From: an uncultured Oscillospiraceae bacterium
GTDB lineage: Bacteria > Bacillota > Clostridia > Oscillospirales > Acutalibacteraceae
DNA length: 64,000 nucleotides
Assembly (NCBI GenBank): GCA_900542375.1
Contig: UQNI01000001.1
Span: 1 to 64,000, forward strand
Reading direction: 5' to 3'
Every line of letters starts with the position of its first letter. Positions within the stretch are counted from its first letter, which is position 1. Below, piece by piece: positions 28,950-37,215 of this stretch. The translations under genes and the position numbers were made by a program. The notes beneath the pieces were generated by a model. The model saw nothing but the letters and a program-made list of their open reading frames with translations, made no database searches and had not been told where the DNA came from.

Positions 28950-29306
28950 ATGGAAGAAGTATTGAGAAGGTTTGCAAGACTTGCAGGACTGACAGTGGAG
29001 GAAGCGGAACAATGGCAGGATCTTTGCGGTGACGCTTATGTTTTGCTGGAATCACAAAGAAAAAAACAGAAAGATGCTTCTTGTGTTGGAGATTTGGTTT
29101 GTGCTGCTGCCGCTGCGTTGGCATTTTACCAATATACATTACATCAAAATGCTGCAGGTCAAGCTGATTTTACCGTAGGAGATGTGCGCATTTCTCACAA
29201 CAGCAAAAGTGTGGAGTGGGCAAAAGATTTTTGGCTTGAGGCGCGCAGTCATGCTGCTCCGTTATTGAAAGACCCGGATTTTGGTTTTTGGGAGATGAAA
29301 ATATGA
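28950..29306 (+). CDS. Head-tail connector-size protein, unassigned
   Basis: A 118-residue, mostly helical protein (LRRFARLAGLTVEEAEQWQDLC; in part) located directly after the capsid gene, where head-completion proteins of the gp6/gp15 adaptor type are encoded. I cannot identify the family from sequence alone. The ribosome site is weak (TAGG). It overlaps the next gene by 4 bp. Confidence 0.55.
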   Translation: MEEVLRRFARLAGLTVEEAEQWQDLCGDAYVLLESQRKKQKDASCVGDLVCAAAAALAFYQYTLHQNAAGQADFTVGDVRISHNSKSVEWAKDFWLEARSHAAPLLKDPDFGFWEMKI

Positions 29307-29644
29307 AAAAAAGTGCGTATTTAAAAACTATGTTTCAAACATACGGAAATGAGATTACGGTGTACCCAAAATATAAAAAAGAATATCAAGTAAAAGGATT
29401 TATTCGCCCGTTGTCTTTTCAACATTTACCTTCTTCCAATGAGCTGGGCATTCCTTTTGACCATACGGATGACGGCGGTTACTTGTATCTTGGTCCGGCT
29501 GAATACCGCATTGACAGGGAATTGGAGGAAACCAAACTGGAACAGGATGACGTCCTATATTGGGTTACAAAATCCAGGGCAGTCTATCTGCAAAATGAGC
29601 CAATCTATGTTTGTGCGATACTGCAGAAAGTTGTAGCATCGTAG
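29303..29644 (+). CDS. Head-completion-like protein, unassigned
   Basis: A 113-residue product from ATG 29303, which overlaps the previous stop (ATGA) and has GGGAG at good spacing; a TTG at 29288 is the alternative. It contains many aromatic and charged residues (YLYLGPAEYRIDRELEE) and looks beta-rich. Size and position fit a stopper or neck protein. Function is inferred from location only. Confidence 0.5.
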   Translation: MKKSAYLKTMFQTYGNEITVYPKYKKEYQVKGFIRPLSFQHLPSSNELGIPFDHTDDGGYLYLGPAEYRIDRELEETKLEQDDVLYWVTKSRAVYLQNEPIYVCAILQKVVAS

Positions 29645-29657
29645 AAGGAGAATCGTT

Positions 29658-29786
29658 ATGGAAGAATTATGGAATCAAACACCAAAAGATATTTTTGATA
29701 CCAACACTGTCTCATCTGTTTCTGACCAATTGGAGCAAGATTATCGCAGATATGCACATAAGTTAGACGAAGAGGTGATTGGTTAG
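29658..29786 (+). CDS. Small 42-residue protein at the head/baseplate junction
   Basis: This short frame begins with an ATG behind a strong AGAAGGAG and runs to a TAG whose last base is the first base of the next GTG start. Translation: MEELWNQTPKDIFDTN..., ending YAHKLDEEVIG. It is acidic and likely helical. The ribosome site and tight coupling argue that it is real. It occupies the place where PBSX-like phages carry sheath, tube, chaperone and tape-measure genes. Confidence 0.6.
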   Translation: MEELWNQTPKDIFDTNTVSSVSDQLEQDYRRYAHKLDEEVIG

Positions 29787-30316
29787 TGGTACCTCTTATG
29801 AAATTCAAAGATTTTATATGGAGTAAAAATCCCGAAACATTCAATATTTCTATTACAAGAGACATTAAGGAATTGTCGATTCCTTTTCATGGTTCCGTGA
29901 TGCAGGATTACGGAGAACAGAAACGAATAATCAAAGGAGAAGGCGAGTTTTCGGGAAAACGATGTATGGAGACATATCAAAAGCTGGCAGCATTGTTTGA
30001 AAGCGGAGAAAGCGGCGTATTATCATTGCCTAATTTTCCTGCTTTCATTGCAAAGCCTGTTTCTCTTTCTTATATGACTGTAACAAGACCGGATATTCTC
30101 CGTTATCAGTTTGTATTCTGGGAAGACAGCAAAAATTCTGTTTCAGTACCTGAAATCTCCCGGTTTCGTATGCATGTTACGGTGAAAGAAGACGGAGAAA
30201 ATTTATGGACCATTGCACAAAAGGAACACACAACGGTAGAAGAACTGCTTCGGCTCAATCCCCACATTGTATGGCCCAGTTATTTAACAGAAGGTTTGCA
30301 GGTGACTTTGCCATGA
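29786..30316 (+). CDS. LysM-containing tail/baseplate protein (XkdP-like)
   Basis: A 176-residue product from GTG 29786 behind AGAGGTG. The first ~115 residues match the XkdP-type pattern: FKDFIWSKNPETFNI, IPFHGSVMQDYG, GEGEFSGKR, YQFVFWED. The last ~50 residues form a LysM-like motif (ENLWTIAQKEHTTVEELLRLNPHI). In PBSX-type tails this protein follows the tape measure and links the tube end to the hub, probably touching peptidoglycan. Confidence 0.72.
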   Translation: MVPLMKFKDFIWSKNPETFNISITRDIKELSIPFHGSVMQDYGEQKRIIKGEGEFSGKRCMETYQKLAALFESGESGVLSLPNFPAFIAKPVSLSYMTVTRPDILRYQFVFWEDSKNSVSVPEISRFRMHVTVKEDGENLWTIAQKEHTTVEELLRLNPHIVWPSYLTEGLQVTLP

Positions 30317-31236
30317 ACTATTGCTGCTATACGGTAAGTGGTAAAAAAGTTGCATTATTGCCTCCTATTTCTGTTCAAATCAATGTGCATGAAGATGCTC
30401 CTGCCGATGATATGACGGTTATATTCCCGCTTATAGAACAAGTGCCAAAGATAGCAACTATACGTGTTTGGAATGGTGAAAAACCAATATTTTCAGGAAT
30501 CATAGATGAGCAAATCATGGGAGTGACAAAAAATGGAGCCATGTTAAAATTAATTGCTCGCAGCAGGGCAGCATTGCTTTTGGATAACGAAGCCATGCCA
30601 CAGGAATATCACTATCCTTCCTTGACTCAACTGTATGAACGACACGTAGAACCGTATGGATTTTGTGGCTTTATCGGCAATGGGGGAACGTTTGATACAA
30701 AGATGACCATCACCAAAGGAATGAGTGAATGGCAAGTCATTGAAGAGTTTTGTGTCAGATGCTTTGGAACGATTCCTTTTGTAACAGCTGACGATTATAT
30801 TGATTGCAGCGGGGCAGTCCCAAACGAGCAGCTGGTATTTGATAACAGCGATGCGTCGTGTATCCCTTATTTGTCGATTCTTTATCGTGATAAATTTTAT
30901 AAACGAGTCAGTGAATTGTATATACAGCCAAAGCTGGGACAGGCATATACTTCTGTTGTGCATGATGACCAAGCACATAAATTAGGTGTACAGCGCAGAC
31001 GATTTGTGGTCTCCAATAATTATAGAGGAACACGCATGATTGACAGTGCAAAACGAAAGGCAGTAGAAGTAACGGTTGTATGTGCGGGAGGCATTTGTGG
31101 TTCTTTAAAAATGCCTGTTGTTATTTCCGATGCGATTTTGGGTACCATTGATAAATTGAGTATTGCAGGCTGGACCTATACGCTGAACAGTAATGGGGAA
31201 CGCTGTGAATATTTGCTGAGAAAAGAAGATATTTAA
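30313..31236 (+). CDS. Baseplate hub protein (XkdQ/gpD-like)
   Basis: A 307-residue product from ATG 30313, overlapping the LysM gene stop. Beta-rich with FSGIIDEQIMGV near the start, LIARSRAALLLDNEAMPQ, YVEPYGF-type and MSEWQVIEEFCVRCFGTIPF segments, consistent with late-control-D/XkdQ hub proteins. It would form the hub through which DNA exits. Identity rests on order (after the LysM gene, before spike and gp25-like genes) and weak motif similarity. Confidence 0.65.
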   Translation: MNYCCYTVSGKKVALLPPISVQINVHEDAPADDMTVIFPLIEQVPKIATIRVWNGEKPIFSGIIDEQIMGVTKNGAMLKLIARSRAALLLDNEAMPQEYHYPSLTQLYERHVEPYGFCGFIGNGGTFDTKMTITKGMSEWQVIEEFCVRCFGTIPFVTADDYIDCSGAVPNEQLVFDNSDASCIPYLSILYRDKFYKRVSELYIQPKLGQAYTSVVHDDQAHKLGVQRRRFVVSNNYRGTRMIDSAKRKAVEVTVVCAGGICGSLKMPVVISDAILGTIDKLSIAGWTYTLNSNGERCEYLLRKEDI

Positions 31237-31258
31237 TGATAAGAAATGAGTTGATACG

Positions 31259-31603
31259 ATGTGGATTTCACAAAAAGTAGGCGCTTTGGAACAACCGAGC
31301 GCCCAGATACAAGTAGGGGAAGTACTTAGTAATACAGGCAGTCTTTCCATACAGGCTGTGGGACAATACAGTGCAGTGCCCCTAGCGGCTCCGTTTGGAA
31401 TTACTTATGTACCGCCCAAAGGAACAAAGGTAGTTTTGTTGGAAGAAGAGGATACGGTATTGTGTACGGGGGCAATTTCCGAGTCTATAAATTTATCTGA
31501 AGGGGAACTGATGCTGCGTTCTTCAGGCGGAGCATATATCTACTTGAAGAATAACGGAGATATTGTCATAAATGGACAAGTATTTCCTCTGCAATCAACT
31601 TGA
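31259..31603 (+). CDS. Baseplate spike-type OB-fold protein (gpV-like, probable)
   Basis: The 114-residue protein is beta-rich, with the OB-like segment VPLAAPFGITYVPPKGTKVVLLEEEDTVLC (in parts) and a C-terminal repeat-like strand region ending SSGGAYIYLKNNGDIVINGQ. That GDIxING ending is seen in gpV-type spikes and related baseplate proteins. The next gene starts inside its last 32 bases. Confidence 0.6.
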   Translation: MWISQKVGALEQPSAQIQVGEVLSNTGSLSIQAVGQYSAVPLAAPFGITYVPPKGTKVVLLEEEDTVLCTGAISESINLSEGELMLRSSGGAYIYLKNNGDIVINGQVFPLQST

Positions 31604-31940
31604 GGAGGGGATTTCCATAGACAGTTTGATACAAAACGGGGATACGTCTGCCATTTTAGTCAGCGGCAGGCGGGAGTTATTGCAGCGAGTTTGGATACAG
31701 CTGACAGCGCATCGAGGGGAATTTCCTTACTGCGGAACGCTGGGCAGCAGATTGTACCAAATTGCTGCAAGCGATTCCAAATGTGAACAGAAGGTATTGG
31801 AAGCAATAGAAGAAGCATTGGAGTTCATACCGCAGGTTAGGGTAAAAGATGTAGTCATTGCAGAGAAAACAATTACAGTTTATATAGAAACGGAATACGG
31901 AGACGACGCTTTACAGTTTTCACTGAAAGGAGGAGAGTAA
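31572..31940 (+). CDS. Baseplate gp25/XkdS-like protein
   Basis: The 122-residue protein starts at ATG 31572 within the previous gene. Recognisable features are EFPYCGTLGSRLYQIAAS and EALEFIPQVRVKDV, the core of the gp25/gpW-like wedge proteins, and the order just ahead of baseplate J supports the call. It would form part of the baseplate wedge. An overlap of 32 bp is larger than elsewhere in the operon, and its ribosome site is poor. Confidence 0.65.
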   Translation: MDKYFLCNQLEEGISIDSLIQNGDTSAILVSGRRELLQRVWIQLTAHRGEFPYCGTLGSRLYQIAASDSKCEQKVLEAIEEALEFIPQVRVKDVVIAEKTITVYIETEYGDDALQFSLKGGE

Positions 31941-33005
31941 ATGGAAACGTATGAGGAAATTTTAGAAAGAATGAAACAAACCTTTGCACAGCAAGCAGGT
32001 TATGAAGTAGAAAAAAACAGTGATTTGGAAATACGAATGCAAGTATTGGCAGGAGAACTTTACAGTTCATTTGCAAACATAGAATGGTTAAAGCGTCAGG
32101 TATTTCCTCAAACAGCTACGGGAGAATATTTGACGATGCACGGCACACAAAGAGGACTTGTGAGAAAGGAGTCTCAAGCGGCAGTAGGAAGTTTAACTTT
32201 TTCCAGAACCAGTGCGCTGAGTTATGATTTGCCCATTCCCGTTGGAACTGTTTGTGCTGTAGATAAAGAGGATACGGTACGATATATTACAACAGAAGAG
32301 GCAACCTTAAAGGCAAATGAATTGAGCGTGACTGTAAAAGCAAAGGCGAAAGAAGGAGGCCGTAACGGTAACACGGCTGAAAATACCATTCAAATTATGA
32401 TTACTCCTCCTTCCGGAATTAAGGCAGTGACAAATGCAGAACCATTTATTGGCGGCATGGATGCTGAAGATGACAATGCATTTCGTGCACGTTTATTAAA
32501 AAGTTACGCAAATATTTCCAATGGAACCAATGCTGCATTTTACAGGGAATTGGCAATGAAACATCCGTCCGTTTATTCCGCAGGTGTAGTTGCAAAAGAT
32601 GACGGAGTTGGAACGGTTTCCGTATATGTGGCTACCAGAGGCGGCGTGCCGTCTGATGAAGTCATAGAAGAATTACAAAACCAATTCGATGAAGCAAGGG
32701 AATTAAATGTAGCGGTAACCGTAAAACCGGCGGTTTTACAAAAGATACCGCTGCGGATTCAAATCAAGCCTGCAGAGCAGTATTCGTTTGAGCAGGCCAA
32801 AGAGATTTGTATGCAAGTCGTTGATGATTATTTTGCGCAGATGCATATTGGTGGTATTTTCCGTGTTGCTGAATTATGTAGGAACATGTTGGAATCGGGT
32901 GCGATTGTCAATCACTTTACACCTCCGGGAGAAGATTTTTCAACGCCGCAAAATAAATTGGTTGTGAAAGGCAATATTATCATTGAGGAAGGCGGCGTGA
33001 TATAA
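31941..33005 (+). CDS. Baseplate J-like protein (XkdT)
   Basis: A 354-residue product starting directly after the previous stop, with GGAGGAG upstream. It has the baseplate J/gp47 signatures: EEILERMKQTFAQQAGYEVEK early, LTMHGTQRGLVRK, KEGGRNGNTAENTI and FIGGMDAEDDNAFRARLLKSY (in part) mid-protein. It is a main wedge component of contractile-tail baseplates. Full length. Confidence 0.88.
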   Translation: METYEEILERMKQTFAQQAGYEVEKNSDLEIRMQVLAGELYSSFANIEWLKRQVFPQTATGEYLTMHGTQRGLVRKESQAAVGSLTFSRTSALSYDLPIPVGTVCAVDKEDTVRYITTEEATLKANELSVTVKAKAKEGGRNGNTAENTIQIMITPPSGIKAVTNAEPFIGGMDAEDDNAFRARLLKSYANISNGTNAAFYRELAMKHPSVYSAGVVAKDDGVGTVSVYVATRGGVPSDEVIEELQNQFDEARELNVAVTVKPAVLQKIPLRIQIKPAEQYSFEQAKEICMQVVDDYFAQMHIGGIFRVAELCRNMLESGAIVNHFTPPGEDFSTPQNKLVVKGNIIIEEGGVI

Positions 33006-33006
33006 G

Positions 33007-33492
33007 TTGAGTATTTCATTTACAGCAATGCAAAATGCTTTGCTTGCAAACGGAATGTATGAAATCACAGAAGATACAAGACTATATGCAGAATTAAAAG
33101 CTTATGATGCCGGCTTTCAAACGCTGCATGACCAACTGGATGAATTATTGCAGGAAGCATTGATTCCAACAGCGGTTTCTTATGGTTTAGAAGAAAAAGA
33201 ATTGTTATTTGGTTTGCATCTCAGCTCCTGCACGGAAGAAGAAAGAAGAAAACTGTTATGCATGCGTGGTGCCGTTAATGTAAATTCCTTTAGCAAAGCG
33301 GACTTTTTGAACATATTACAATCAGGAGGGATTGAGGCTGAAGTGACCGAATCTCCAAGCACACAGCATATAGGCGTACAGGTGTTGTCTGTAAAAGACG
33401 GCCAAACACAGCAAGATACGCAAAAAGCTGTTTCTGATTACATCCCTGCTCATGTGGAATGTACGGTTACATTTGCAAGTGAAGCAGAATGA
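33007..33492 (+). CDS. Baseplate-distal tail protein (XkdU/YmfQ-like)
   Basis: A 161-residue product from TTG 33007 behind GGAAGGCGG. It begins with a helical segment and has LLQEALIPTAVSYGLEEKE and EERRKLLCMRGAVNVNSFSKADFLNIL (in parts), the pattern of YmfQ/DUF2313 proteins that follow baseplate J in Mu- and PBSX-like phages. It is the last gene of the operon. Tail-fibre genes would be expected next but are absent. Confidence 0.75.
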   Translation: MSISFTAMQNALLANGMYEITEDTRLYAELKAYDAGFQTLHDQLDELLQEALIPTAVSYGLEEKELLFGLHLSSCTEEERRKLLCMRGAVNVNSFSKADFLNILQSGGIEAEVTESPSTQHIGVQVLSVKDGQTQQDTQKAVSDYIPAHVECTVTFASEAE

Positions 33493-33551
33493 TTTGGATG
33501 TTTGAGTGTATAAGTATCAAAATTTTGGGTTAAATAAAATAGAGAAACAGG

Positions 33552-33579
33552 TTGGGGCAATGTTTGGCATTGCCCCAAT
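33552..33579 (+). terminator. Hairpin after the phage-derived operon
   Basis: TTGGGGCAATG pairs perfectly with CATTGCCCCAA across a 6-nt loop. The following T-run is poor (TTGTCG), but its position fits a terminator. Confidence 0.65.
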
Positions 33580-33726
33580 TGTCGTAATAGAAGGAAATCA
33601 CTTGTATTTTCTGCTTTATTATACTATCATTAAGATAAACATTTTTTAAGAAAATACAGTGATTAAAAATATAATTTAACGTGTTGGTACAGAAACATTC
33701 AGGCAAAACAAAGGGGGAACAAGTAA

Positions 33727-34986
33727 ATGGAACTGCATGAAAATACAGAGAAACAAGAGCGTGCTTTGTTGGTTGCGGTAGATACAGGAAGTTATGATGT
33801 AGAGGCTTCTTTGGCAGAGTTATATGAACTTACCAAAACTGCGGGCGCAGAGCCCTTTGGAGCCATGACACAAAAAAGACCGGCTTATGAAACTGCTACC
33901 TGTGTTGGTTCAGGTATGGTTCAGGAAATTGCAGATATTTGCCAAAAACAGGAGATTGATTTGTTGATTTTTGACTGCGAATTGTCTCCAACGCAAATAC
34001 GGAATATAGAGGATATTACAAATGTCCGAGTGATAGACAGAACGATGCTGATTTTGGATATTTTTGCAGCACGTGCTGTTTCCAAAGAAGGTAAATTGCA
34101 AGTGGAATTGGCGCAGCTCAAATATATGCTGCCCCGTTTAACCGGAAAGGGTACCGCTCTTTCCCGTTTGGGCGGCGGTATTGGTACCAGAGGTCCCGGT
34201 GAAACCAAATTGGAAACGGACAAGCGTCATATTCATCGAAGAATAGATGCTTTAAAAGAACAGTTGGAACAAGTAGAAAAACATAGAGAGCAAATCAATC
34301 GCAGAAGGAAAAAGGACGGTACCGTTACAGTAGCGTTGGTGGGCTATACCAACGTTGGGAAAAGTACATTGATGAATTATTTAACGGATGCAGGCGTATT
34401 GGCAAAGGATATGCTGTTTGCAACGCTGGACCCAACTGCGAGAGCTTTGCGCTTGCCTTGCGGAAAAACCGTAATGCTCATAGATACGGTAGGGTTGGTC
34501 CGCAGACTTCCGCACCATTTGGTACAGGCATTTAAATCTACGTTGGAACAGGCAGCAACTGCGGATATTATTTTAAATATTTGTGATGCATCCAGCGTGG
34601 AATCACAAGTGCACTTAACTGTAACCAAAACACTATTGGAAGGGCTGGGCTGTAAAGACAGACCGATTATTCCTGTATTGAATAAATGCGATTTGGTTCC
34701 TGAGATTAATCATATGCCAATGATTGGCGGTGCAGTGAGAATCAGTGCTGCGACGGGACAAGGTGTTGACCATTTACTGGAGGTCATTGAAGAAAATCTC
34801 CCTGTGAAAAATACCAAAGTAGAATTGTTATTGCCGTTTTCCAAAAGTGGCCTTGCAGCTGAAATTCGCAAAGATGGTACTGTACTGCAAGAAGAGTATG
34901 TTGAAGAAGGTCTGCATCTTGTTGCAATGGTTACTCCTGACTTATTGCAGCAGGTATTGCCTTATGCAATTTTGGGAGAAGAATAA
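33727..34986 (+). CDS. hflX: Ribosome-associated GTPase HflX
   Basis: A 419-residue protein. The N-terminal HflX domain (about 15-190) includes GAEPFGAMTQKRPAYETATCVGSG (in part) and the glycine-rich GGGIGTRGPGETKLE. The G domain starts near 198: P-loop GYTNVGKSTLMN, switch DPTARAL, G3 DTVGLVRRLPHHLV, G4 NKCD. HflX splits stalled ribosomes under stress. ATG follows AAAGGGGG. It forms a likely pair with the acetyltransferase downstream. Confidence 0.96.
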   Translation: MELHENTEKQERALLVAVDTGSYDVEASLAELYELTKTAGAEPFGAMTQKRPAYETATCVGSGMVQEIADICQKQEIDLLIFDCELSPTQIRNIEDITNVRVIDRTMLILDIFAARAVSKEGKLQVELAQLKYMLPRLTGKGTALSRLGGGIGTRGPGETKLETDKRHIHRRIDALKEQLEQVEKHREQINRRRKKDGTVTVALVGYTNVGKSTLMNYLTDAGVLAKDMLFATLDPTARALRLPCGKTVMLIDTVGLVRRLPHHLVQAFKSTLEQAATADIILNICDASSVESQVHLTVTKTLLEGLGCKDRPIIPVLNKCDLVPEINHMPMIGGAVRISAATGQGVDHLLEVIEENLPVKNTKVELLLPFSKSGLAAEIRKDGTVLQEEYVEEGLHLVAMVTPDLLQQVLPYAILGEE

Positions 34987-35000
34987 TTGGTGTTGATTTG

Positions 35001-35423
35001 ATGATACGAATATTAAAACCAAGCGATATTGATGCTGTAATGAATATTTGGTTGAGTTCCAATATACAAGCGCATTCTTTTATACCAAGGGAATATTGGA
35101 TGAAATATTTTGGGCAAGTAAAAGAAATGTTGCCGGATGCTACCGTATATGTATATGAAGATAATGGTTCTGTACAGGGCTTTATAGGATTGACAAAGAA
35201 TTATATTGAAGGAATTTTTGTAGAGGAATCTATGCGTGGTAAGGGGATAGGAACACAATTATTAAATCTTGCAAAACAACTTTGTTCTTCTCTTACGTTA
35301 CAGGTGTATGAGAAAAATCAATCCGCACTGCGGTTCTACTTCAAAGAGGGATTTCAAATCAAAAAGAAACAAATGGATTCTGAAACAGGTCAGATGGACT
35401 TTACTATGGAATGGAGTATGTAG
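35001..35423 (+). CDS. GNAT-family N-acetyltransferase
   Basis: A 140-residue protein with the GNAT core: an N-terminal IRILKPSDIDAVMNIW, and the acetyl-CoA-binding loop VEESMRGKGIGTQLLN (pattern Q/R-x-x-G-x-G/A). The C-terminal ALRFYFKEGFQIKKKQ is also typical. A TTG at 34998 precedes ATG 35001 in frame; the ATG was chosen. Substrate unknown. It is 14 bp after hflX with a weak ribosome site. Confidence 0.85.
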   Translation: MIRILKPSDIDAVMNIWLSSNIQAHSFIPREYWMKYFGQVKEMLPDATVYVYEDNGSVQGFIGLTKNYIEGIFVEESMRGKGIGTQLLNLAKQLCSSLTLQVYEKNQSALRFYFKEGFQIKKKQMDSETGQMDFTMEWSM

Positions 35424-35466
35424 TTTTTTCTCTTCACCAAATCGCAGCATTTCTATTTCATGAATG

Positions 35467-35501
35467 AAAAAAGAGTATGGGTGTAGTCCATACTCTTTTT
35501 T
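35467..35501. terminator. Bidirectional terminator between convergent acetyltransferase genes
   Basis: AAAAAAGAGTATGG pairs with CCATACTCTTTTTT, giving A- and T-runs on both sides. It serves the + strand gene ending at 35423 and the - strand gene ending at 35500. Confidence 0.9.
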
Positions 35502-36096
35502 ATAGATGATATTGTGTTTTTACCATTTCACGAATTTCTTCAAATGTTTTTATATTCTCAGGAGGTATCGTATGAGATTGGATATGCTTCTCCATCCAAA
35601 CAATATCATACCAGCGGTGAAACTTATAGCCGCATTGCGCACATGTTCCTACTTGACGATAGCCAAGACGTTGATGGAATAACATACTGTCTTTTGTTAG
35701 ATGAAGGTCTTCTTCAGTTGTGTCAGCAATACAAGCATACAAATTTGTGATGTTTTGAAGGCTTAAAATAGTTTCCAATGTTTGATACAATTTTTTTCCT
35801 ATCCCCATTTTTTTCGCTGTTTTCTTTACATAAATGGAAACCTCAACTGCCCATTGATAAGCACAGCGTTCCCGAAAGAGGCTTGCATAAGTATAACCTA
35901 CAATTTCATTGTCTATTTCAGCGACAAGATACGGATATGTTTGCAGCGTATTGGAGATACGTTGTTCAAATTCTTGTACAGAAGGCACGGTATATTCAAA
36001 TGTAATTGCTGTATTTTCTACATATGGTGCATAAATATCCAATAATGCAGCGGCATCCTGTATAGTTGCAATACGCAGCTTGACTTGTTTGTCCAT
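35500..36096 (-). CDS. GNAT acetyltransferase of the phosphinothricin/methionine-sulfoximine type
   Basis: A 198-residue protein. It begins VKLRIATIQDAAALLDIYAPYVENTAITFEY, the PAT-family opening (quoted in part). The acetyl-CoA loop is KKMGIGKKLYQ, followed by LHLTKDSMLFHQRLGYRQVG and HRWYDIVWMEK, both PAT-like. These enzymes acetylate methionine sulfoximine-type analogues or other small amines. The start ATG has GGAG at good spacing on the minus strand. About 25 residues extend beyond the usual C-terminus. Confidence 0.82.
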   Translation of the reverse strand: MDKQVKLRIATIQDAAALLDIYAPYVENTAITFEYTVPSVQEFEQRISNTLQTYPYLVAEIDNEIVGYTYASLFRERCAYQWAVEVSIYVKKTAKKMGIGKKLYQTLETILSLQNITNLYACIADTTEEDLHLTKDSMLFHQRLGYRQVGTCAQCGYKFHRWYDIVWMEKHIQSHTIPPENIKTFEEIREMVKTQYHL

Positions 36097-36425
36097 GAGA
36101 TAACTCCTCTGTTTTTATCATTGTATTTATTATAATAGAAAGAAATTTACTGTGCAATTCTTATCATACCAATTTTCAAATACTCTCTTAACAGTTAAAT
36201 ATAGTTTTCTGTTAGGAGGTGGTGTCATATAATAGAAGGAATCACGTATTTGTCTGGCTGAAAACAAGTGATTTCTAAGAGTGTGATATGAAAAATGTAC
36301 AAGCATATAGTATCTGAAATAAGGTTAAAATAAAAATCAGTTACTAAAAAAGCCTTGCTTATTTTAAATAAGCAAGGCTTTTTTTAATGAATACGATATT
36401 TAGATATTCTAATAAAAATGGTGAA
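36097..36425. other. 329-bp intergenic region with a possible small RNA
   Basis: No gene is supported. On the + strand there is a TATAAT-like box at about 36228, a stem-loop at about 36240-36280 (GAATCAC...TTGT with ACAA...GTGATTTC) and then the terminator at 36345. This could be a small RNA of about 150 nt. Only a 9-codon frame lies inside. Confidence 0.4.
36345..36385. terminator. Strong bidirectional terminator
   Basis: AAAAAAGCCTTGCTTATTT pairs with AAATAAGCAAGGCTTTTTTT. It serves the - strand flavin reductase gene and possibly a + strand transcript. Confidence 0.92.
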
Positions 36426-36932
36426 TCAGTCTTGTTTTAGTATGGTTACAATATCACCAACAAACACTTCGTGATAATCTTTTTCTTTATAGAATGTTTC
36501 ATCAATGGTGCTATCTATAAATGAGCTGGGCTCCATTTTTTGTTTGGACATCTTTTTGCAGATGAAAACCAGTTTTGCTTCAGCGTAATAAGGCGCCTCT
36601 TGGTCAAACATGACGGTCAGACCGGTTTCTTTATCTTTGTCTATATCTCTGCCGGATTTGGTACCGCATAGTTTTAATGCAGGCTTATAGGTTTCATCGA
36701 ATACACATAATGAATAGTACTCTTCACGGTCCATAAATTCCATAGTATAACGCTGTGGACGTACCAAAACGTAAGTGACATTTTTTCTCCACAGCACGCC
36801 CAATCCGCCCCAGCTGACGGTCATGGTGTTATGTTTATCTTCATTTCCGGCGGTTAATAACATCCATTCTGTTCCAATGGTTGTAAAAGGATTTAGTTCC
36901 AATGTTTTTGGATCAATTGGTTTTAAAGACAT
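36426..36932 (-). CDS. Flavin reductase-like (flavoredoxin) protein
   Basis: A 168-residue FMN-binding split-barrel protein. Supporting segments are TTIGTEWMLLTAGNEDKHNTMTVSWGGLG (in parts) at the start, YVLVRPQRYTMEFMDREEYYSLCVFDE (in parts), and KALKLCGTKSGRDIDK-type sequence. It would bind FMN and pass electrons or reduce flavin. The frame extends 10 codons upstream, but the ATG at 36932 follows GGAGGG on the minus strand and is the likely start. Confidence 0.82.
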   Translation of the reverse strand: MSLKPIDPKTLELNPFTTIGTEWMLLTAGNEDKHNTMTVSWGGLGVLWRKNVTYVLVRPQRYTMEFMDREEYYSLCVFDETYKPALKLCGTKSGRDIDKDKETGLTVMFDQEAPYYAEAKLVFICKKMSKQKMEPSSFIDSTIDETFYKEKDYHEVFVGDIVTILKQD

Positions 36933-37123
36933 GTTTATACCCTCCATATCGTTGTTTATCAATTTTTATACAATCGTAACCTTATTTATTATATTACAGA
37001 TTCTCAGTAAAGTTTGCAACTGTTCGCTATGAATTCTCAGTTTCTTTTCAAATGTATTGCATTTTCTACAAGGAAACCGTAAAAATCATATGAATTTTGT
37101 CATGATGTGAAAATTTTATCAAA

Positions 37124-37141
37124 ACTGAATAATTATGCATT
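37124..37141 (+). promoter_or_regulatory. ArgR-type ARG box upstream of argG
   Basis: The 18-mer ACTGAATAATTATGCATT matches the B. subtilis AhrC/ArgR pattern (xTGAATAxxxATKCAxK) at nearly all informative positions. It lies just before the -35 box, so it would repress or modulate the arginine operon. Confidence 0.65.
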
Positions 37142-37147
37142 GTATGC

Positions 37148-37175
37148 TTGTAATATACAATCAGAAGCGTATAAT
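37148..37175 (+). promoter_or_regulatory. Promoter of the arginine operon
   Basis: TTGTAA (37148-37153), a 16-nt spacer, TATAAT (37170-37175). The next gene, argG, begins about 40 nt downstream. Confidence 0.65.
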
Positions 37176-37215
37176 AATACTTATATTTCAATAACGGATA
37201 AAAAGGAGCATAGAT

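Larger units (their letters stand above)
23728..33492 (+). mobile_element. Phage-derived morphogenesis operon (head plus baseplate, incomplete)
   Basis: About 9.8 kb of tightly packed genes, all on one strand: terminase small and large subunits, portal, prohead protease, a possible decoration protein, major capsid, two head-connector-size proteins, then a LysM protein, hub, spike and three baseplate proteins in PBSX order (xkdP-Q-R/V-S-T-U). Absent are an integrase, repressor, replication, sheath, tube, tape measure, tail fibre, holin and endolysin. All frames are intact. The region sits between the htrA terminator and hflX; no flanking att repeat was found by eye. Confidence 0.85.

Noticed and set aside
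23602..33726. att-type direct repeats at the ends of the phage-derived operon
   Set aside because: No convincing repeat was found by eye; a self-alignment of the flanks would be needed.
37090..37110. Second ARG box
   Set aside because: TGAAT and TCATG half-sites are there but the spacing is wrong for the consensus; kept only as a possible helper site.
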